Source of the DNA: Amycolatopsis sp. NBC_00345
GTDB taxonomy: Bacteria > Actinomycetota > Actinomycetes > Mycobacteriales > Pseudonocardiaceae
Direction of reading: 5' to 3'
NCBI RefSeq assembly: GCF_036116635.1
Contig: NZ_CP107995.1
Span: forward strand, 1,364,001 to 1,428,000
DNA length: 64,000 bases
Below are positions 8,456-16,816 of the stretch, one piece after another. The position numbers were made by a program, and so were the translations under genes. The notes under the pieces are model-generated. The model had not been told where the DNA came from and did no database searches. It saw nothing but the letters and a program-made list of their open reading frames with translations. Position 1 is the stretch's first letter. The number at the start of each line of letters is the position of its first letter.

Positions 8456-8848
8456 GTGACCGAACCCGCCGTCCCGTTGCGTGTGCTGTTCTGCATCGGG
8501 GTCAACCAGAACTTCTTCGACCTGCCCACCGACGGCATCGGCGTCGTGTGGCAGGCCTTCTCCACCATGCTGGGCGACCTCGCCGCGCTGGACGGGGTCA
8601 CCGTGCTCGGCACGATCGACGACGACCAGCACATGGTCGGCCCGTCGGCGTCGTGGCCGTGGACCTGTTACGTGCTGGCCGACGTCGCCGGCCAGCCGAC
8701 CGTGGTGCGGGCGTGCAACCTGTTCCGCACCACCCCGGTCGGCGAGCACGCGCTCTGGCGGTACATGCGGATCGAGGCGCGGATGGGCCGTGAGCTGACC
8801 ATCCCGGCCGCCGTGACCTTGCCCGACGGCGCGGCGGGGGACCGGTGA
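8456..8848 (+). CDS. IacB-like small protein of unknown function
   Basis: A soluble 130-residue protein without signal or membrane segments. Its sequence (VLFCIGVNQNFFD near residue 11, HMVGPSASWPWTCYVLADV, NLFRTTPVG, LWRYMRIEARMGR) matches my memory of the IacB family, named from the indole-3-acetate degradation cluster of pseudomonads, whose biochemical role I do not know. The name therefore rests on recall only. GTG 8456 has GGAGG ten bases upstream. The stop overlaps the start of the following SDR gene by 4 bp, so the two are translated together and probably work in one pathway. The other iac genes are not next to it. Confidence 0.65.
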   Translation: MTEPAVPLRVLFCIGVNQNFFDLPTDGIGVVWQAFSTMLGDLAALDGVTVLGTIDDDQHMVGPSASWPWTCYVLADVAGQPTVVRACNLFRTTPVGEHALWRYMRIEARMGRELTIPAAVTLPDGAAGDR

Positions 8849-9591
8849 CGGCGTCGCGGGTCGCGGTCGTGACGGGCGCCGCGCGCGGGCTCGGCCGCGT
8901 GATCGCCGGGCGGCTGCACGAGCAGGGGTACCGCGTCGTGCTGACCGACCGGACGGACGAGGCGGTGCGTCACGCCGCGGGCGAACTCGACCCCGGCGGC
9001 GCCACCGCGCTGGCGCTCCCGCTCGACGTGCGGGACAAGGCGGCGTTCGAACGCGCCCGCGACGAGACGCACCACCGCTGGGGCCGGATCGACGTGCTGG
9101 TCAACAACGCGGGAATGTCCACAGTGGAGCCACTGATGGAGATCAGCCCGGAGAGCTTCTCCGCCGTGGTGTCGGCCAACCTCGACGGCGCGTTCCTCGG
9201 CAGCCAGGTCTTCGGCGCGTACTTCGCCGAACAGGGGGCCGGCCGCATCGTCAACGTCGCCTCGCTGGCCGGGCAGAACGGCGGGACCGCCACCGGCGCG
9301 CACTACGCCGCGGCGAAGGGCGGCGTCGCCACGCTGACCAAGGTGTTCGCCCGGGAACTGGCGGGGCGCGGGGTCACGGTGAACGCCGTGGCGCCCGGCC
9401 CGCTCGACCTACCGGTGGTGCACGAGTCCGTGCCCCCGGACCGGCTCGCGGAGATCAAGCGCTCGATTCCCGTCGGCACGCTGGGCTCGCCGCTGTTCGT
9501 GGCCGACATGGTGGCGCTGCTCGCGGCGGAGCACGCCGGCTTCGTGACCGGCGCCTGCTGGGACGTCAACGGCGGCCTGTACCCGCGCTGA
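8845..9591 (+). CDS. SDR family NAD(P)-dependent oxidoreductase
   Basis: A classical short-chain dehydrogenase of 248 residues. It has a Rossmann cofactor motif TGAARGLG (about residues 9-16), NNAG, the active-site Ser in VNVASLAGQ and the catalytic pair YAAAK. The C-terminus ends DVNGGLYPR, which is usual for 3-oxoacyl-reductase-like SDRs. It is coupled by a GTGA overlap to the IacB-like gene. In the iac cluster an SDR (IacE) also accompanies IacB, so a role in aromatic or indole compound turnover is a reasonable inference but is not shown by the sequence. Confidence 0.9.
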   Translation: MTASRVAVVTGAARGLGRVIAGRLHEQGYRVVLTDRTDEAVRHAAGELDPGGATALALPLDVRDKAAFERARDETHHRWGRIDVLVNNAGMSTVEPLMEISPESFSAVVSANLDGAFLGSQVFGAYFAEQGAGRIVNVASLAGQNGGTATGAHYAAAKGGVATLTKVFARELAGRGVTVNAVAPGPLDLPVVHESVPPDRLAEIKRSIPVGTLGSPLFVADMVALLAAEHAGFVTGACWDVNGGLYPR

Positions 9592-9600
9592 CGCGTGATC

Positions 9601-9656
9601 AACTGCTCGTGAGTGTTTATGACGGTTCTAACCGTCATAAACACTCACGAGCAGTT
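9601..9656. terminator. Perfect 27-bp hairpin between convergent genes
   Basis: The arms 9601-9627 and 9630-9656 are exact reverse complements separated by only two bases. The core GAGTGTTTATGACGGTT is notably AT-richer than the surroundings. It lies between the convergent SDR and argG genes and would terminate both. Its length and perfection are extreme for a terminator. Confidence 0.7.
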
Positions 9657-9667
9657 CACCGGCAGGG

Positions 9668-11119
9668 TCAGTCGGTGCCGGACTCGATGGCCGCGTGGTC
9701 GAGCAGCTCGTCGTCGCCGGAAACGCGGCCGCGGGAGGCGATCGCTTCCGCGCCGCCCTGCGACATCGCGCCGATGAGGCCCGTCGAGGCCGCCTGCGCG
9801 GCGCCGATCAGCGCCGGGTGCGAGGTGCTGCCGACCATGCCGAGGCTCGAGTACTGCTCCAGCTTGGCGCGGGAGTCGGCGATGTCGAGGTTGCGCATGG
9901 TCAGCTGGCCGATCCGGTCCACCGGGCCGAACGCCGAGTCCACGGTGCGCTCCATCGACAGCTTGTCCGGGTGGTAGCTGAACGCCGGCCCGGACGTGTC
10001 GAGGATCGAGTAATCCTCGCCGCGCCGCAGCCGCAGCGTCACCTCGCCGGTGATCGCGGTGCCGACCCAGCGCTGCAGCGACTCGCGCAGCATCATCGCC
10101 TGCGGGTCCAGCCAGCGGCCTTCGTACATCAGCCGGCCGAGGCGGCGGCCTTCGTTGTGGTAGCTGGCGACGGTGTCCTCGTTGTGCACCGCGTTGACCA
10201 GCCGCTCGTACGCCGCGTGCAGCAGCGCCATGCCCGGCGCCTCGTAGATGCCGCGGCTCTTCGCCTCGATGATGCGGTTCTCGATCTGGTCGGACATGCC
10301 CAGCCCGTGCCGTCCGCCGATCGCGTTGGCCTCCAGCACCAGGTCGACGGAGGTGTCGAACTTGTTGCCGTTGATCGTCACCGGGCGGCCCAGCTCGAAG
10401 CCGATGGTGACGTCCTCGGCGGCGATCTCGACGTCGGGGTCCCAGAACCGCACGCCCATGATCGGGTCGACGATCTCGATGCTGGTGCCGAGGTGCTCCA
10501 GCGACTTGGCCTCGTGCGTCGCGCCCCAGATGTTCGCGTCGGTGGAGTAGGCCTTCTCCGTGCTGTCGCGGTAGGGCAGCTCGTGGGCGACGAGCCACTC
10601 GGACATCTCCTTGCGGCCGCCGAGCTCGGTGACGAAGTCGGCGTCCAGCCACGGCTTGTAGATCCGCAGGGAGGGGTTGGCGAGCAGGCCGTAGCGGTAG
10701 AACCGCTCGATGTCGTTGCCCTTGAAGGTGGACCCGTCGCCCCAGATCTGGACGTCGTCCTCGAGCATCGCGCGCACCAGCAGCGTGCCGGTGACCGCGC
10801 GGCCGAGCGGGGTGGTGTTGAAGTAGCCGCGGCCGCCGGACCGGATGTGGAACGCGCCGCAGGTCAGGGCCGCGAGCCCTTCCTCGACGAGGGCCTCGCG
10901 GCAGTCGACCAGCCGCGCGATCTCCGCGCCGTAGGCGTGGGCGCGCCCGGGCACCGACTCGATGTCGGGCTCGTCGGCCTGGCCGATGTCCGCGGTGTAG
11001 GTGCAGGGCACCGCGCCTTTGTCGCGCATCCACGCGACCGCCACAGATGTGTCGAGGCCGCCGGAGAAGGCGATCCCGACGCGTTCGCCGACAGGGAGGG
11101 AAGTGAGCATCTTGGACAC
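9668..11119 (-). CDS. argG: Argininosuccinate synthase, type 2
   Basis: This enzyme ligates citrulline and aspartate with ATP, the penultimate step of arginine synthesis, in the cytoplasm. The P-loop-like SGGLDTS motif is near residue 18. Long stretches match the E. coli-type (type 2) enzyme as I remember it, including GAFHIRSGG, WGDGSTFKGNDIERF, GGRHGLGMSDQIENRIIEAKSRG and YEAPGMALLH (runs quoted in pieces). The product is 483 residues. GTG 11119 gives MSKMLTSLPV, which aligns with the E. coli N-terminus; ATG 11110 is a shorter alternative. ARG-box-like sequence lies just upstream. No other arginine gene is adjacent. Confidence 0.95.
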   Translation of the reverse strand: MSKMLTSLPVGERVGIAFSGGLDTSVAVAWMRDKGAVPCTYTADIGQADEPDIESVPGRAHAYGAEIARLVDCREALVEEGLAALTCGAFHIRSGGRGYFNTTPLGRAVTGTLLVRAMLEDDVQIWGDGSTFKGNDIERFYRYGLLANPSLRIYKPWLDADFVTELGGRKEMSEWLVAHELPYRDSTEKAYSTDANIWGATHEAKSLEHLGTSIEIVDPIMGVRFWDPDVEIAAEDVTIGFELGRPVTINGNKFDTSVDLVLEANAIGGRHGLGMSDQIENRIIEAKSRGIYEAPGMALLHAAYERLVNAVHNEDTVASYHNEGRRLGRLMYEGRWLDPQAMMLRESLQRWVGTAITGEVTLRLRRGEDYSILDTSGPAFSYHPDKLSMERTVDSAFGPVDRIGQLTMRNLDIADSRAKLEQYSSLGMVGSTSHPALIGAAQAASTGLIGAMSQGGAEAIASRGRVSGDDELLDHAAIESGTD

Positions 11120-11121
11120 GC

Positions 11122-11154
11122 GAATAATTATGCACGCTGATGCATCGTCGTGCA
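11122..11154. promoter_or_regulatory. Possible ARG boxes upstream of argG
   Basis: Three TGCA motifs (from 11131, 11141 and 11151) lie in an AT-rich stretch with AATAATTATGCA on one side and TGCAATTC on the other. Spacing is 10 bp, about one helical turn, as in tandem arginine-repressor sites. The segment abuts the argG start codon. The assignment is by pattern only. Confidence 0.4.
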
Positions 11155-11234
11155 ATTCGGGGGTCGATCTGCCGGTCGGCGCGCGGGCCGGGAAGGCGAT
11201 GGCGGTGCGTCGCGCGGGTGGTGTTTCCGGGGGT

Positions 11235-11978
11235 CTACCAGGCGGAAGACCCGGCCGCGCTGGTGACTTCCGCGGCCGGGCCGGACGCCGGGAGCAGCCA
11301 TTCGGTGAGCACGCGGGCCGCGGCGGTGGTGAGGGCGGTGCCGGCGCCGGCCGCGGCGTCACGCAGGGGCTGGGGGTGCAGGCCGAGCGCGGTGAGGGCC
11401 TGGGCGTGGCCGATCAGCCACCGTTCCAGGGCACGCGGGTCGGCTTCGAGGTGGAACTGCAGGCCGAGGACGTGTGAGCCGACGGCGAACGCCTGGTTCG
11501 GACACGCCGGCGTCGAGGCGAGCCGGACCGCGCCCGCCGGGATGTCGAACCGCTCTTGGTGCCAGTGCAGCACGGGGACGTCCGCGAGGTGCCGCAACGG
11601 CGAGCGGAGCCCTTCGTCGGTGAGGGTCAACGGCGTGTAGCCGATTTCGCTGTGCCCGGCGGCTTTGACCCCGGCGCCCAGCGCGCGGGCGAGCAGTTGC
11701 GCGCCGAGGCAGATGCCCAGCGTGCGCCCGCCGCGGCGGACCCGCTCCCGGATGGCGTCGACCTCGGCGGTGAGGAACGGGTAGCGCCCGGCGTCGGCGG
11801 CTCCGATCGGGCCGCCGAGCACGACGAGCAGGTCGGCTTCCACGGCGGTCTCGGCGCTGATCTCGTGGACGCCGGCGTCGAGGTACAGCACGTCGTACCC
11901 GAGGCGGTTCAGCACCGGCTCGATCAGGCCGAGGTCCTCGAAGGCGACGTGGCGGACGGCCAGTGCGGTCTGGGTCAT
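11235..11978 (-). CDS. Class I glutamine amidotransferase
   Basis: A 247-residue protein of the GuaA/CarA-type amidotransferase fold. It has the nucleophile Cys in LGICLGAQL (about residue 90), the His in LQFHLEAD and the accompanying Glu two residues on, so the triad is complete. It has no synthetase domain, so it is a stand-alone glutaminase-like or gamma-glutamyl-hydrolase-like enzyme of the YfeJ type with unknown acceptor. The C-terminal 50 residues are Ala-rich and less typical. It follows the minus-strand SDR gene by 39 bp and is probably in the same transcript, and it is separated from argG by 115 bp holding the ARG-box-like sequence. Confidence 0.85.
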   Translation of the reverse strand: MTQTALAVRHVAFEDLGLIEPVLNRLGYDVLYLDAGVHEISAETAVEADLLVVLGGPIGAADAGRYPFLTAEVDAIRERVRRGGRTLGICLGAQLLARALGAGVKAAGHSEIGYTPLTLTDEGLRSPLRHLADVPVLHWHQERFDIPAGAVRLASTPACPNQAFAVGSHVLGLQFHLEADPRALERWLIGHAQALTALGLHPQPLRDAAAGAGTALTTAAARVLTEWLLPASGPAAEVTSAAGSSAW

Positions 11979-12017
11979 CGTGGTCCTTCCGAACGGCGCG
12001 GCGGGGGTGGGGCGGGG

Positions 12018-12776
12018 TCAGGTCCGCAGGTGGGACGCCCCGTTGAGGTCGAGGATCGCGCCGGAGGCCCAGGCGGCCGGCGCCGAAGCCAAGTACAGCA
12101 CGGCGTCGGCGACCTCCTCGGGGGTGCCGACCCGCCCGAACGGGCTCTGTTCCCGCAGGGCCGCGCCGTTTTCGGCCAGTTTCGCCGCCTGCCGCCCGGT
12201 GGCCACGAACCCCGGCGCGACCGAGGTCACAGCGATCCCGTGCGGCGCGAGCGCGACGGCCATCGACTGCCCGAAGGCGTGCAGCGCGGCCTTCGTCGTG
12301 CCGTAGGCGGGGAAGTCGGGCTCGCCCCGGAACGCGCCGCGGGAGCCGACGTTGACGATGCTGCCCCCGGCGCCGCGGCCGATCAGGTGCCGGGCCACGA
12401 GGTGGGTGAGGTTCACCGCGCCGAGCAGGTTGACGTCGACCATCCGGTGCCAGACCCGCTGCCAGTCCGCGTACGAGGTGTCGGCCACGCGGTGCTCGTT
12501 GTCCGCGCTCGGCGCGACGGCGGCGTTGTTGACCAGTACGTCGATCCCGCCGAGAGCCGCGATGGTCTCGTCGACGATGCGCTCGGCTGTCTGGGGGTCG
12601 CCGAGGTCGCCTTGGACCAGGGTGTGCCCGTCGCCGGCCAGAAGCGCGAGCGTCTCTTCGGCGTCGACGCGACCGGCGGAGTAGTGCACGGCCACGCGAT
12701 CACCTTGACCGGAGAACGCGACGGCCACCGCGCGGCCGATCCCGCGGGACGCGCCCGTGACCAGGACCCGCCTCAT
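12018..12776 (-). CDS. SDR family oxidoreductase
   Basis: A classical short-chain dehydrogenase of 252 residues with TGASRGIG at the N-terminus, NNAA, the Ser in VNVGSRGAF and the YGTTK active site. A characteristic insert, VAPSADNEHRVADTSYADWQ, follows the NNAA motif. The substrate is unknown. It is the promoter-proximal gene of a two-gene minus-strand unit with the amidotransferase. Upstream lies the long repeat-rich non-coding stretch. Confidence 0.9.
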   Translation of the reverse strand: MRRVLVTGASRGIGRAVAVAFSGQGDRVAVHYSAGRVDAEETLALLAGDGHTLVQGDLGDPQTAERIVDETIAALGGIDVLVNNAAVAPSADNEHRVADTSYADWQRVWHRMVDVNLLGAVNLTHLVARHLIGRGAGGSIVNVGSRGAFRGEPDFPAYGTTKAALHAFGQSMAVALAPHGIAVTSVAPGFVATGRQAAKLAENGAALREQSPFGRVGTPEEVADAVLYLASAPAAWASGAILDLNGASHLRT

Positions 12777-12879
12777 CGCGCGGATCCGTTCGCCTCGGAT
12801 GGTGACGGGACGGGGCGAGACATCGGGGCGGCTCCTCGGATCCGGCGGCTTCTTGATCGTGCCGGAAGTGATGTCCGAA

Positions 12880-13575
12880 TGTCAACATTGATCCGGGTGC
12901 TGTGGGTGACGTCGCAGGTGCGGTGGGTGGTTCGGCGGCGGGGAGTGTCCGAAGTGGAGGGAGGCCGGTTTGTGGTGGGAGGTCGGCTGGCTGGCTGGAT
13001 GGCTGGCTGCGGAGAGAGGCGGCTGGAGGTGGAGGAGGCAAGCGGGCTGGCGGTGGAGGAGGCAAGCGGGCTGGCGGTGGAAGAGAGCCAGTTGGCGCGG
13101 AGCGGCATCGATGCGCGGTGGCGGAAGGGGGCGAGTTGGCGAGGAAGGGTGGTGGAGGGGAGCGAGCTGGCTAGATGGCTGACTGCGGAGGGGAAGGCGG
13201 CTCGCGGCGAAGGAGGCAAGCGGGCCGGCGGCGGGAAGAGAGCCGGTTGGCGAGGAAGGGTGGTGGAGGGGAGCGAGCTGGCTAGATGGCTGACTGCGGA
13301 GGGGAAGGCGGCTCGCGGCGAAGGAGGCAAGCTGGCCCAGCTGCGGGAGAGAGCCAGTTGACGCTGAAGGGCGGTGGAGGGGAGTCAGGCCGCGGTCGAG
13401 GTGGGGAGTCGGCGCGCCGCAGGGGTGGCGAGCCGGGCGCGGCAGGGGCTGGGGCGGGGAGTCGGTGCGAGGCGGGAGTGGTGCGCCAGAGTCCAGCGGA
13501 GGTGGGGAGCCAGCGCGAGGCGGGAGTGGTGAGCCGGCGGGCGGCAGAGGCGGGAGATTTCTCTTCCCACTTCAC
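12880..13575. repeat. Purine-rich non-coding region with tandem duplications
   Basis: This is a 0.7-kb stretch without a convincing gene. The plus strand is strongly biased to G and A. It contains an 86-bp block present twice with a period of 111 bp (13136-13221 and 13247-13332), a 24-base duplication around 13038-13078 (GGCAAGCGGGCTGGCGGTGG), and many degenerate GGTGGGGAG motifs from 13380 to 13550. Both strands stay open in one frame, but the translations are low-complexity (Arg/Gly/Glu on plus, Pro/Ser on minus) and lack any domain, so I read it as decaying minisatellite DNA. The many G-runs could form G-quadruplexes on the plus strand. Confidence 0.7.
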
Positions 13576-13682
13576 GGTATAGCGCACCCCGGGGCTTGCC
13601 GCAAGGCCGGTTCGGCGGCGGATAATCGCTGCTCCGCGGGCTGGGCCGGTGGTTCGCGGGCTGATGAGTGAGGGGATTCCTG

Positions 13683-14894
13683 ATGCGGGTACTGCTGTCG
13701 ACGATCGGTTCGCGGGGCGACTTCCAGCCGTTGCTGGCGTTGGGGGTGCAGCTGCGTGAGCTCGGGCACGAGGCGCGGCTGTGCGCGCCGCCGGACTTCC
13801 GGGGGCTGGCCGAGGAACACGGTCTGCCGTTCGTGCCGCTGGGGCCCGAGTTACAGCCCCGCGCTGGGACAGCTGACAAAACACCGAACCCGACACCGAA
13901 GAAGCTCACGATCGAAGAGCTACGGGCGCTGGTGCCGGCCACCGTCGCCGGTCAGTTCGCCACGGTGGGGGAGGCGGCCGAGGGCTGTGACGTGATCGTG
14001 GGCTGCAACCAGCTCCAGGTCGCCGCGCGGTCGGTGGCCGAGTTGCGGGGGATCCGCTACTTCTTCGCCGACTACAGCCCGGTCAGCCTGCCGTCGCCGC
14101 ATCACGCGCCGCCGCCGTTGCCCGGGCGTCCGCCGGCCGAACCGGGCGCCGACGACCGCGCCCTGTGGACCCAGGAAATCGAACGCCGCAACGCCACCTG
14201 GCGCACGGCGCTCAACGAGCAGCGCGCAGCGGCCGGCCTCGGCCCGGTCGACGACGTGCTCGGCCACATCCTGACCGACCGGCCCCTGCTGGCCGCCGAC
14301 CCGGCGCTCGCGCCGTGGCTACGTCCGTCCGATGTGGACGTCGTGCCGACCGGCGCCTGGATCCTGCCCGACCGGCGGCCGCTGCCCTCCGTCGTGGAGG
14401 ACTTCCTCGCGGACGGCGAACCGCCGGTCTACTTCGGCTTCGGCAGCGTGCGCTCGCCGCAGGCCCTCGGCCGGGCGGCGGTCGAGGCGGCGCGGGCGCT
14501 CGGGCGCCGCGCGATCGTGCTGCGCGGCTGGGCCGGGCTGGACCTGCCGGACGACGGGCCGGACTGCCTGGCCGTCACGGAGCTGAACCTGCGGGCGCTG
14601 TTCCCGCGCGTCGCCGCCGTCGTGCACCACGGTGGGGCGGGCACCACGACCACGGCCAGCCGCGGCGGCGCGCCGCAGGTCGTCGTGCCGCACCTCTACG
14701 ACCAGTACTACTTCGCCCGCCGCGTCCAGGACCTCGGCATCGGCGCCGCGCACGCGGACGCCGAGCCGACCGCCGATTCACTGGCCACGGCGTTGAAGCA
14801 GGTCCTCCAGTCCGATGTGGAGAGTCGTGCGCGGTCGTTCGCCGCCGAGGTCCGCACGGACGGTGCCCTGGTCGCCGCGCGGTTCATCTCCTGA
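13683..14894 (+). CDS. GT1 family glycosyltransferase (MGT/GtfB-like)
   Basis: A GT-B fold glycosyltransferase of 403 residues that would transfer a sugar from a nucleotide donor to a small-molecule acceptor. The N-terminus MRVLLSTIGSRGDFQPLLAL is typical of the glycopeptide and macrolide glycosyltransferase group. The C-terminal nucleotide-sugar site reads HHGGAGTTTTASRGGAPQ with a downstream VVPHLYDQYYFA. ATG 13683 was chosen because AGGGGA lies 6 bases upstream and MRVLL aligns with relatives; an in-frame start 15 bp upstream is less likely. There is no biosynthetic cluster around it, so a role in antibiotic inactivation or lone tailoring is possible. Confidence 0.88.
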   Translation: MRVLLSTIGSRGDFQPLLALGVQLRELGHEARLCAPPDFRGLAEEHGLPFVPLGPELQPRAGTADKTPNPTPKKLTIEELRALVPATVAGQFATVGEAAEGCDVIVGCNQLQVAARSVAELRGIRYFFADYSPVSLPSPHHAPPPLPGRPPAEPGADDRALWTQEIERRNATWRTALNEQRAAAGLGPVDDVLGHILTDRPLLAADPALAPWLRPSDVDVVPTGAWILPDRRPLPSVVEDFLADGEPPVYFGFGSVRSPQALGRAAVEAARALGRRAIVLRGWAGLDLPDDGPDCLAVTELNLRALFPRVAAVVHHGGAGTTTTASRGGAPQVVVPHLYDQYYFARRVQDLGIGAAHADAEPTADSLATALKQVLQSDVESRARSFAAEVRTDGALVAARFIS

Positions 14895-14900
14895 AGCGCG

Positions 14901-16715
14901 TCACCGCGCGGCGGCCATCACCTCGTCGAAACCGCCGTTCGCGCGCCACTTCCGCAGCAGTTCCTGGAGCACCAGCGGGCCGTCCCCGAAGCCGTAGGAC
15001 CCGCCGCGCGCGCCCGGCTGGCCTTCGTTGTTGTAGTAGCCCGGTGTGCAGGCGAGCAAGAACTCGGTACGGTCCTTCGCCTTTCCCCGGATCAGCTCGA
15101 TCCACGCGTCCTCCGCCTCGGCGGTCGGCTCGACCCGGTCGGCGCCGCGCTTGCGGGCCTCGGCGACGATCGCGCTGATGTGCGTGGCCTGCTGGTCGAG
15201 GCCGTGCACGAAGTTGATCGTGCTGGCGGTCTGCAGCTGCCCGACGTGGAACAGGTTCGGGAAGCCGTGGCTGGAGAAGCCGTGCAGCGTCCGGACGCCG
15301 TTTCGCCAGTGTTCCAGCAGCGCGGCGCCGTCGCGGCCGACGACCGGGAGGCGGCCGGACATCAGGTCCGTCGCGCCCAGCTCGAAGCCGGTCGCGAAGA
15401 TGATGCAGTCGACCTCGTACTCCTGGCCGCCGACCACCACGGTCTTCCCGGAGATCCGCTCGACGCCGCCGGTGTCCGCGGTGTCGACCAGGGTCACGTT
15501 GGGACGGTTGAACGTCTGCAGGTAGTGGTCGCTGAACGTCGGCCGCTTGCACATGTAGCTGTACCAGGGCTTGAGCGCCGCCGCCGTCGCCGGGTCCCGG
15601 ACCTCGGCTTCGACCCGGTCGCGCAGCTCGTTCATCTTCTGGAAGTCGACGAGCTCGCCGACACGATCGCGTTCCTCGTCGGAAAGGTGGGCGTAGGCGT
15701 CGGTGGGGATGATCTTCTCCAGCAGCCGGGCGCTGCCGGTCCAGCCGTCGGCGATCAGGTCCTCCTCGACCTGCCCGCCGGTGATGATCGTGAGGAAGTT
15801 GTCCCGGCGGGCCTGCTGCCAGCCCGGAGTGAGCGAGCGCGCCCACTCCGGGTCGGTGCGGCGGTTGCCGCGGACGTCCACAGTGGACGGGGTGCGCTGG
15901 AAGACGTACAGGTGCTTCGCGTCGCGCCCGAGGTGCGGCACGGCCTGGATCGCGGTGGCCCCGGTGCCGATGAGTGCGACGCGCTTGTCGGCGAGCCCGG
16001 TGAGGCCGCCGTCGGCGTTGCCGCCGGTGTAGCCGTAGTCCCACCGGCTGGTGTGGAAGGTGTGCCCCTCGAACGTCTCGATGCCCGGGATGCGGGGGAG
16101 CTTGGGCCGGTCGAGCACGCCGCTGGTGACGACCACGTACCGGGCCCGGATGACGTCCCCGCGGTCGGTGCGGACGGTCCACTCCGCCTCGTCCTCGTCC
16201 CAGCGGAGGCCTTCGACCGCGGTGCGGAAGCAGGCGTCGCGGTAGAGGTCGAAGTGCCGGCCGATCGCCCGGCAGTGCCCCAGGATCTCCGCGCCGGGCG
16301 CGTACTTCCACTCGGGCACGTAACCGAGTTCTTCCAGCAGCGGCAGGTAGATGTAGGACTCGACGTCGCAGTGGATGCCGGGGTAGCGGTTCCAGTACCA
16401 GGTGCCGCCGAAGTCCCCGGCCTTCTCGATCACCCGGATGCGGTCCAGGCCGGCCTGGCGCAGGCGCGCCGCGGCGAGCAGCCCGCCGAAGCCGCCGCCG
16501 ACGACCACCGCGTCGACCTGGTCCTGCAGCGGCTCCCGGGTGAAACCGGGGGTGGCGTACGGGTCTTCGGCGTAGTAGCCGAAGTCGCCTTCGGCCCGCT
16601 GGTACTGGGCGCTGCCGTCGGGGCGCAGCCGCCGGTCGCGTTCGGCGCGGTACTTGGCGCGCAGCGCGTCCGGGTCGAAGCCCAGGCCGGACGGTGGCGA
16701 AGAGGTGCTGGACAT
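14901..16715 (-). CDS. Baeyer-Villiger monooxygenase (FAD/NADPH)
   Basis: A flavin monooxygenase of 604 residues that would insert oxygen next to a ketone to give an ester or lactone. Two Rossmann motifs are seen (VVVGGGFGGLLAAARL for FAD and VALIGTGATAIQ for NADPH). Between them lies the family fingerprint region FEGHTFHTSRWDY, close to the FxGxxxHxxxW rule. The N-terminal 50 residues and GTWYWNRYPGIHCD match the long cyclopentadecanone/steroid-type enzymes. ATG 16715 is preceded by GGAAGG. It is divergent from a decayed SDR, an alpha/beta hydrolase and a TetR gene. A monooxygenase plus esterase is the usual ketone-degradation pair. Confidence 0.93.
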   Translation of the reverse strand: MSSTSSPPSGLGFDPDALRAKYRAERDRRLRPDGSAQYQRAEGDFGYYAEDPYATPGFTREPLQDQVDAVVVGGGFGGLLAAARLRQAGLDRIRVIEKAGDFGGTWYWNRYPGIHCDVESYIYLPLLEELGYVPEWKYAPGAEILGHCRAIGRHFDLYRDACFRTAVEGLRWDEDEAEWTVRTDRGDVIRARYVVVTSGVLDRPKLPRIPGIETFEGHTFHTSRWDYGYTGGNADGGLTGLADKRVALIGTGATAIQAVPHLGRDAKHLYVFQRTPSTVDVRGNRRTDPEWARSLTPGWQQARRDNFLTIITGGQVEEDLIADGWTGSARLLEKIIPTDAYAHLSDEERDRVGELVDFQKMNELRDRVEAEVRDPATAAALKPWYSYMCKRPTFSDHYLQTFNRPNVTLVDTADTGGVERISGKTVVVGGQEYEVDCIIFATGFELGATDLMSGRLPVVGRDGAALLEHWRNGVRTLHGFSSHGFPNLFHVGQLQTASTINFVHGLDQQATHISAIVAEARKRGADRVEPTAEAEDAWIELIRGKAKDRTEFLLACTPGYYNNEGQPGARGGSYGFGDGPLVLQELLRKWRANGGFDEVMAAAR

Positions 16716-16761
16716 GGGTGCCTTCCGGATCTGGTGATCTTCTCTCGACCCCAGGTAACCC

Positions 16762-16778
16762 ACTAACGCGACGTTAGT
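16762..16778. promoter_or_regulatory. Palindromic operator ACTAACG-N3-CGTTAGT
   Basis: A perfect 7-bp inverted repeat around three bases in the 101-bp divergent gap between the monooxygenase and the SDR-remnant/hydrolase/TetR genes. Its size and symmetry suit a TetR-family dimer. The adjacent GATTTAAAATCGG offers an AT-rich -10 region for the plus strand. The TetR encoded at 18171-18815 is the likely binder. Confidence 0.6.
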
Positions 16779-16816
16779 CAAGCAAGTGATTTAAAATCGG
16801 GGTAGGCTTTCCGCCT

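Noticed and set aside
12773..13330. Pro/Ser-rich 185-codon minus-strand frame
   Set aside because: Repetitive composition follows directly from the purine-rich DNA repeats, with no domain and no plausible start context.
11556..13361. 601-codon plus-strand frame across the amidotransferase, SDR and repeat region
   Set aside because: The first two thirds are antisense to two clear genes; the last third is the low-complexity repeat tract without a ribosome site or domain.
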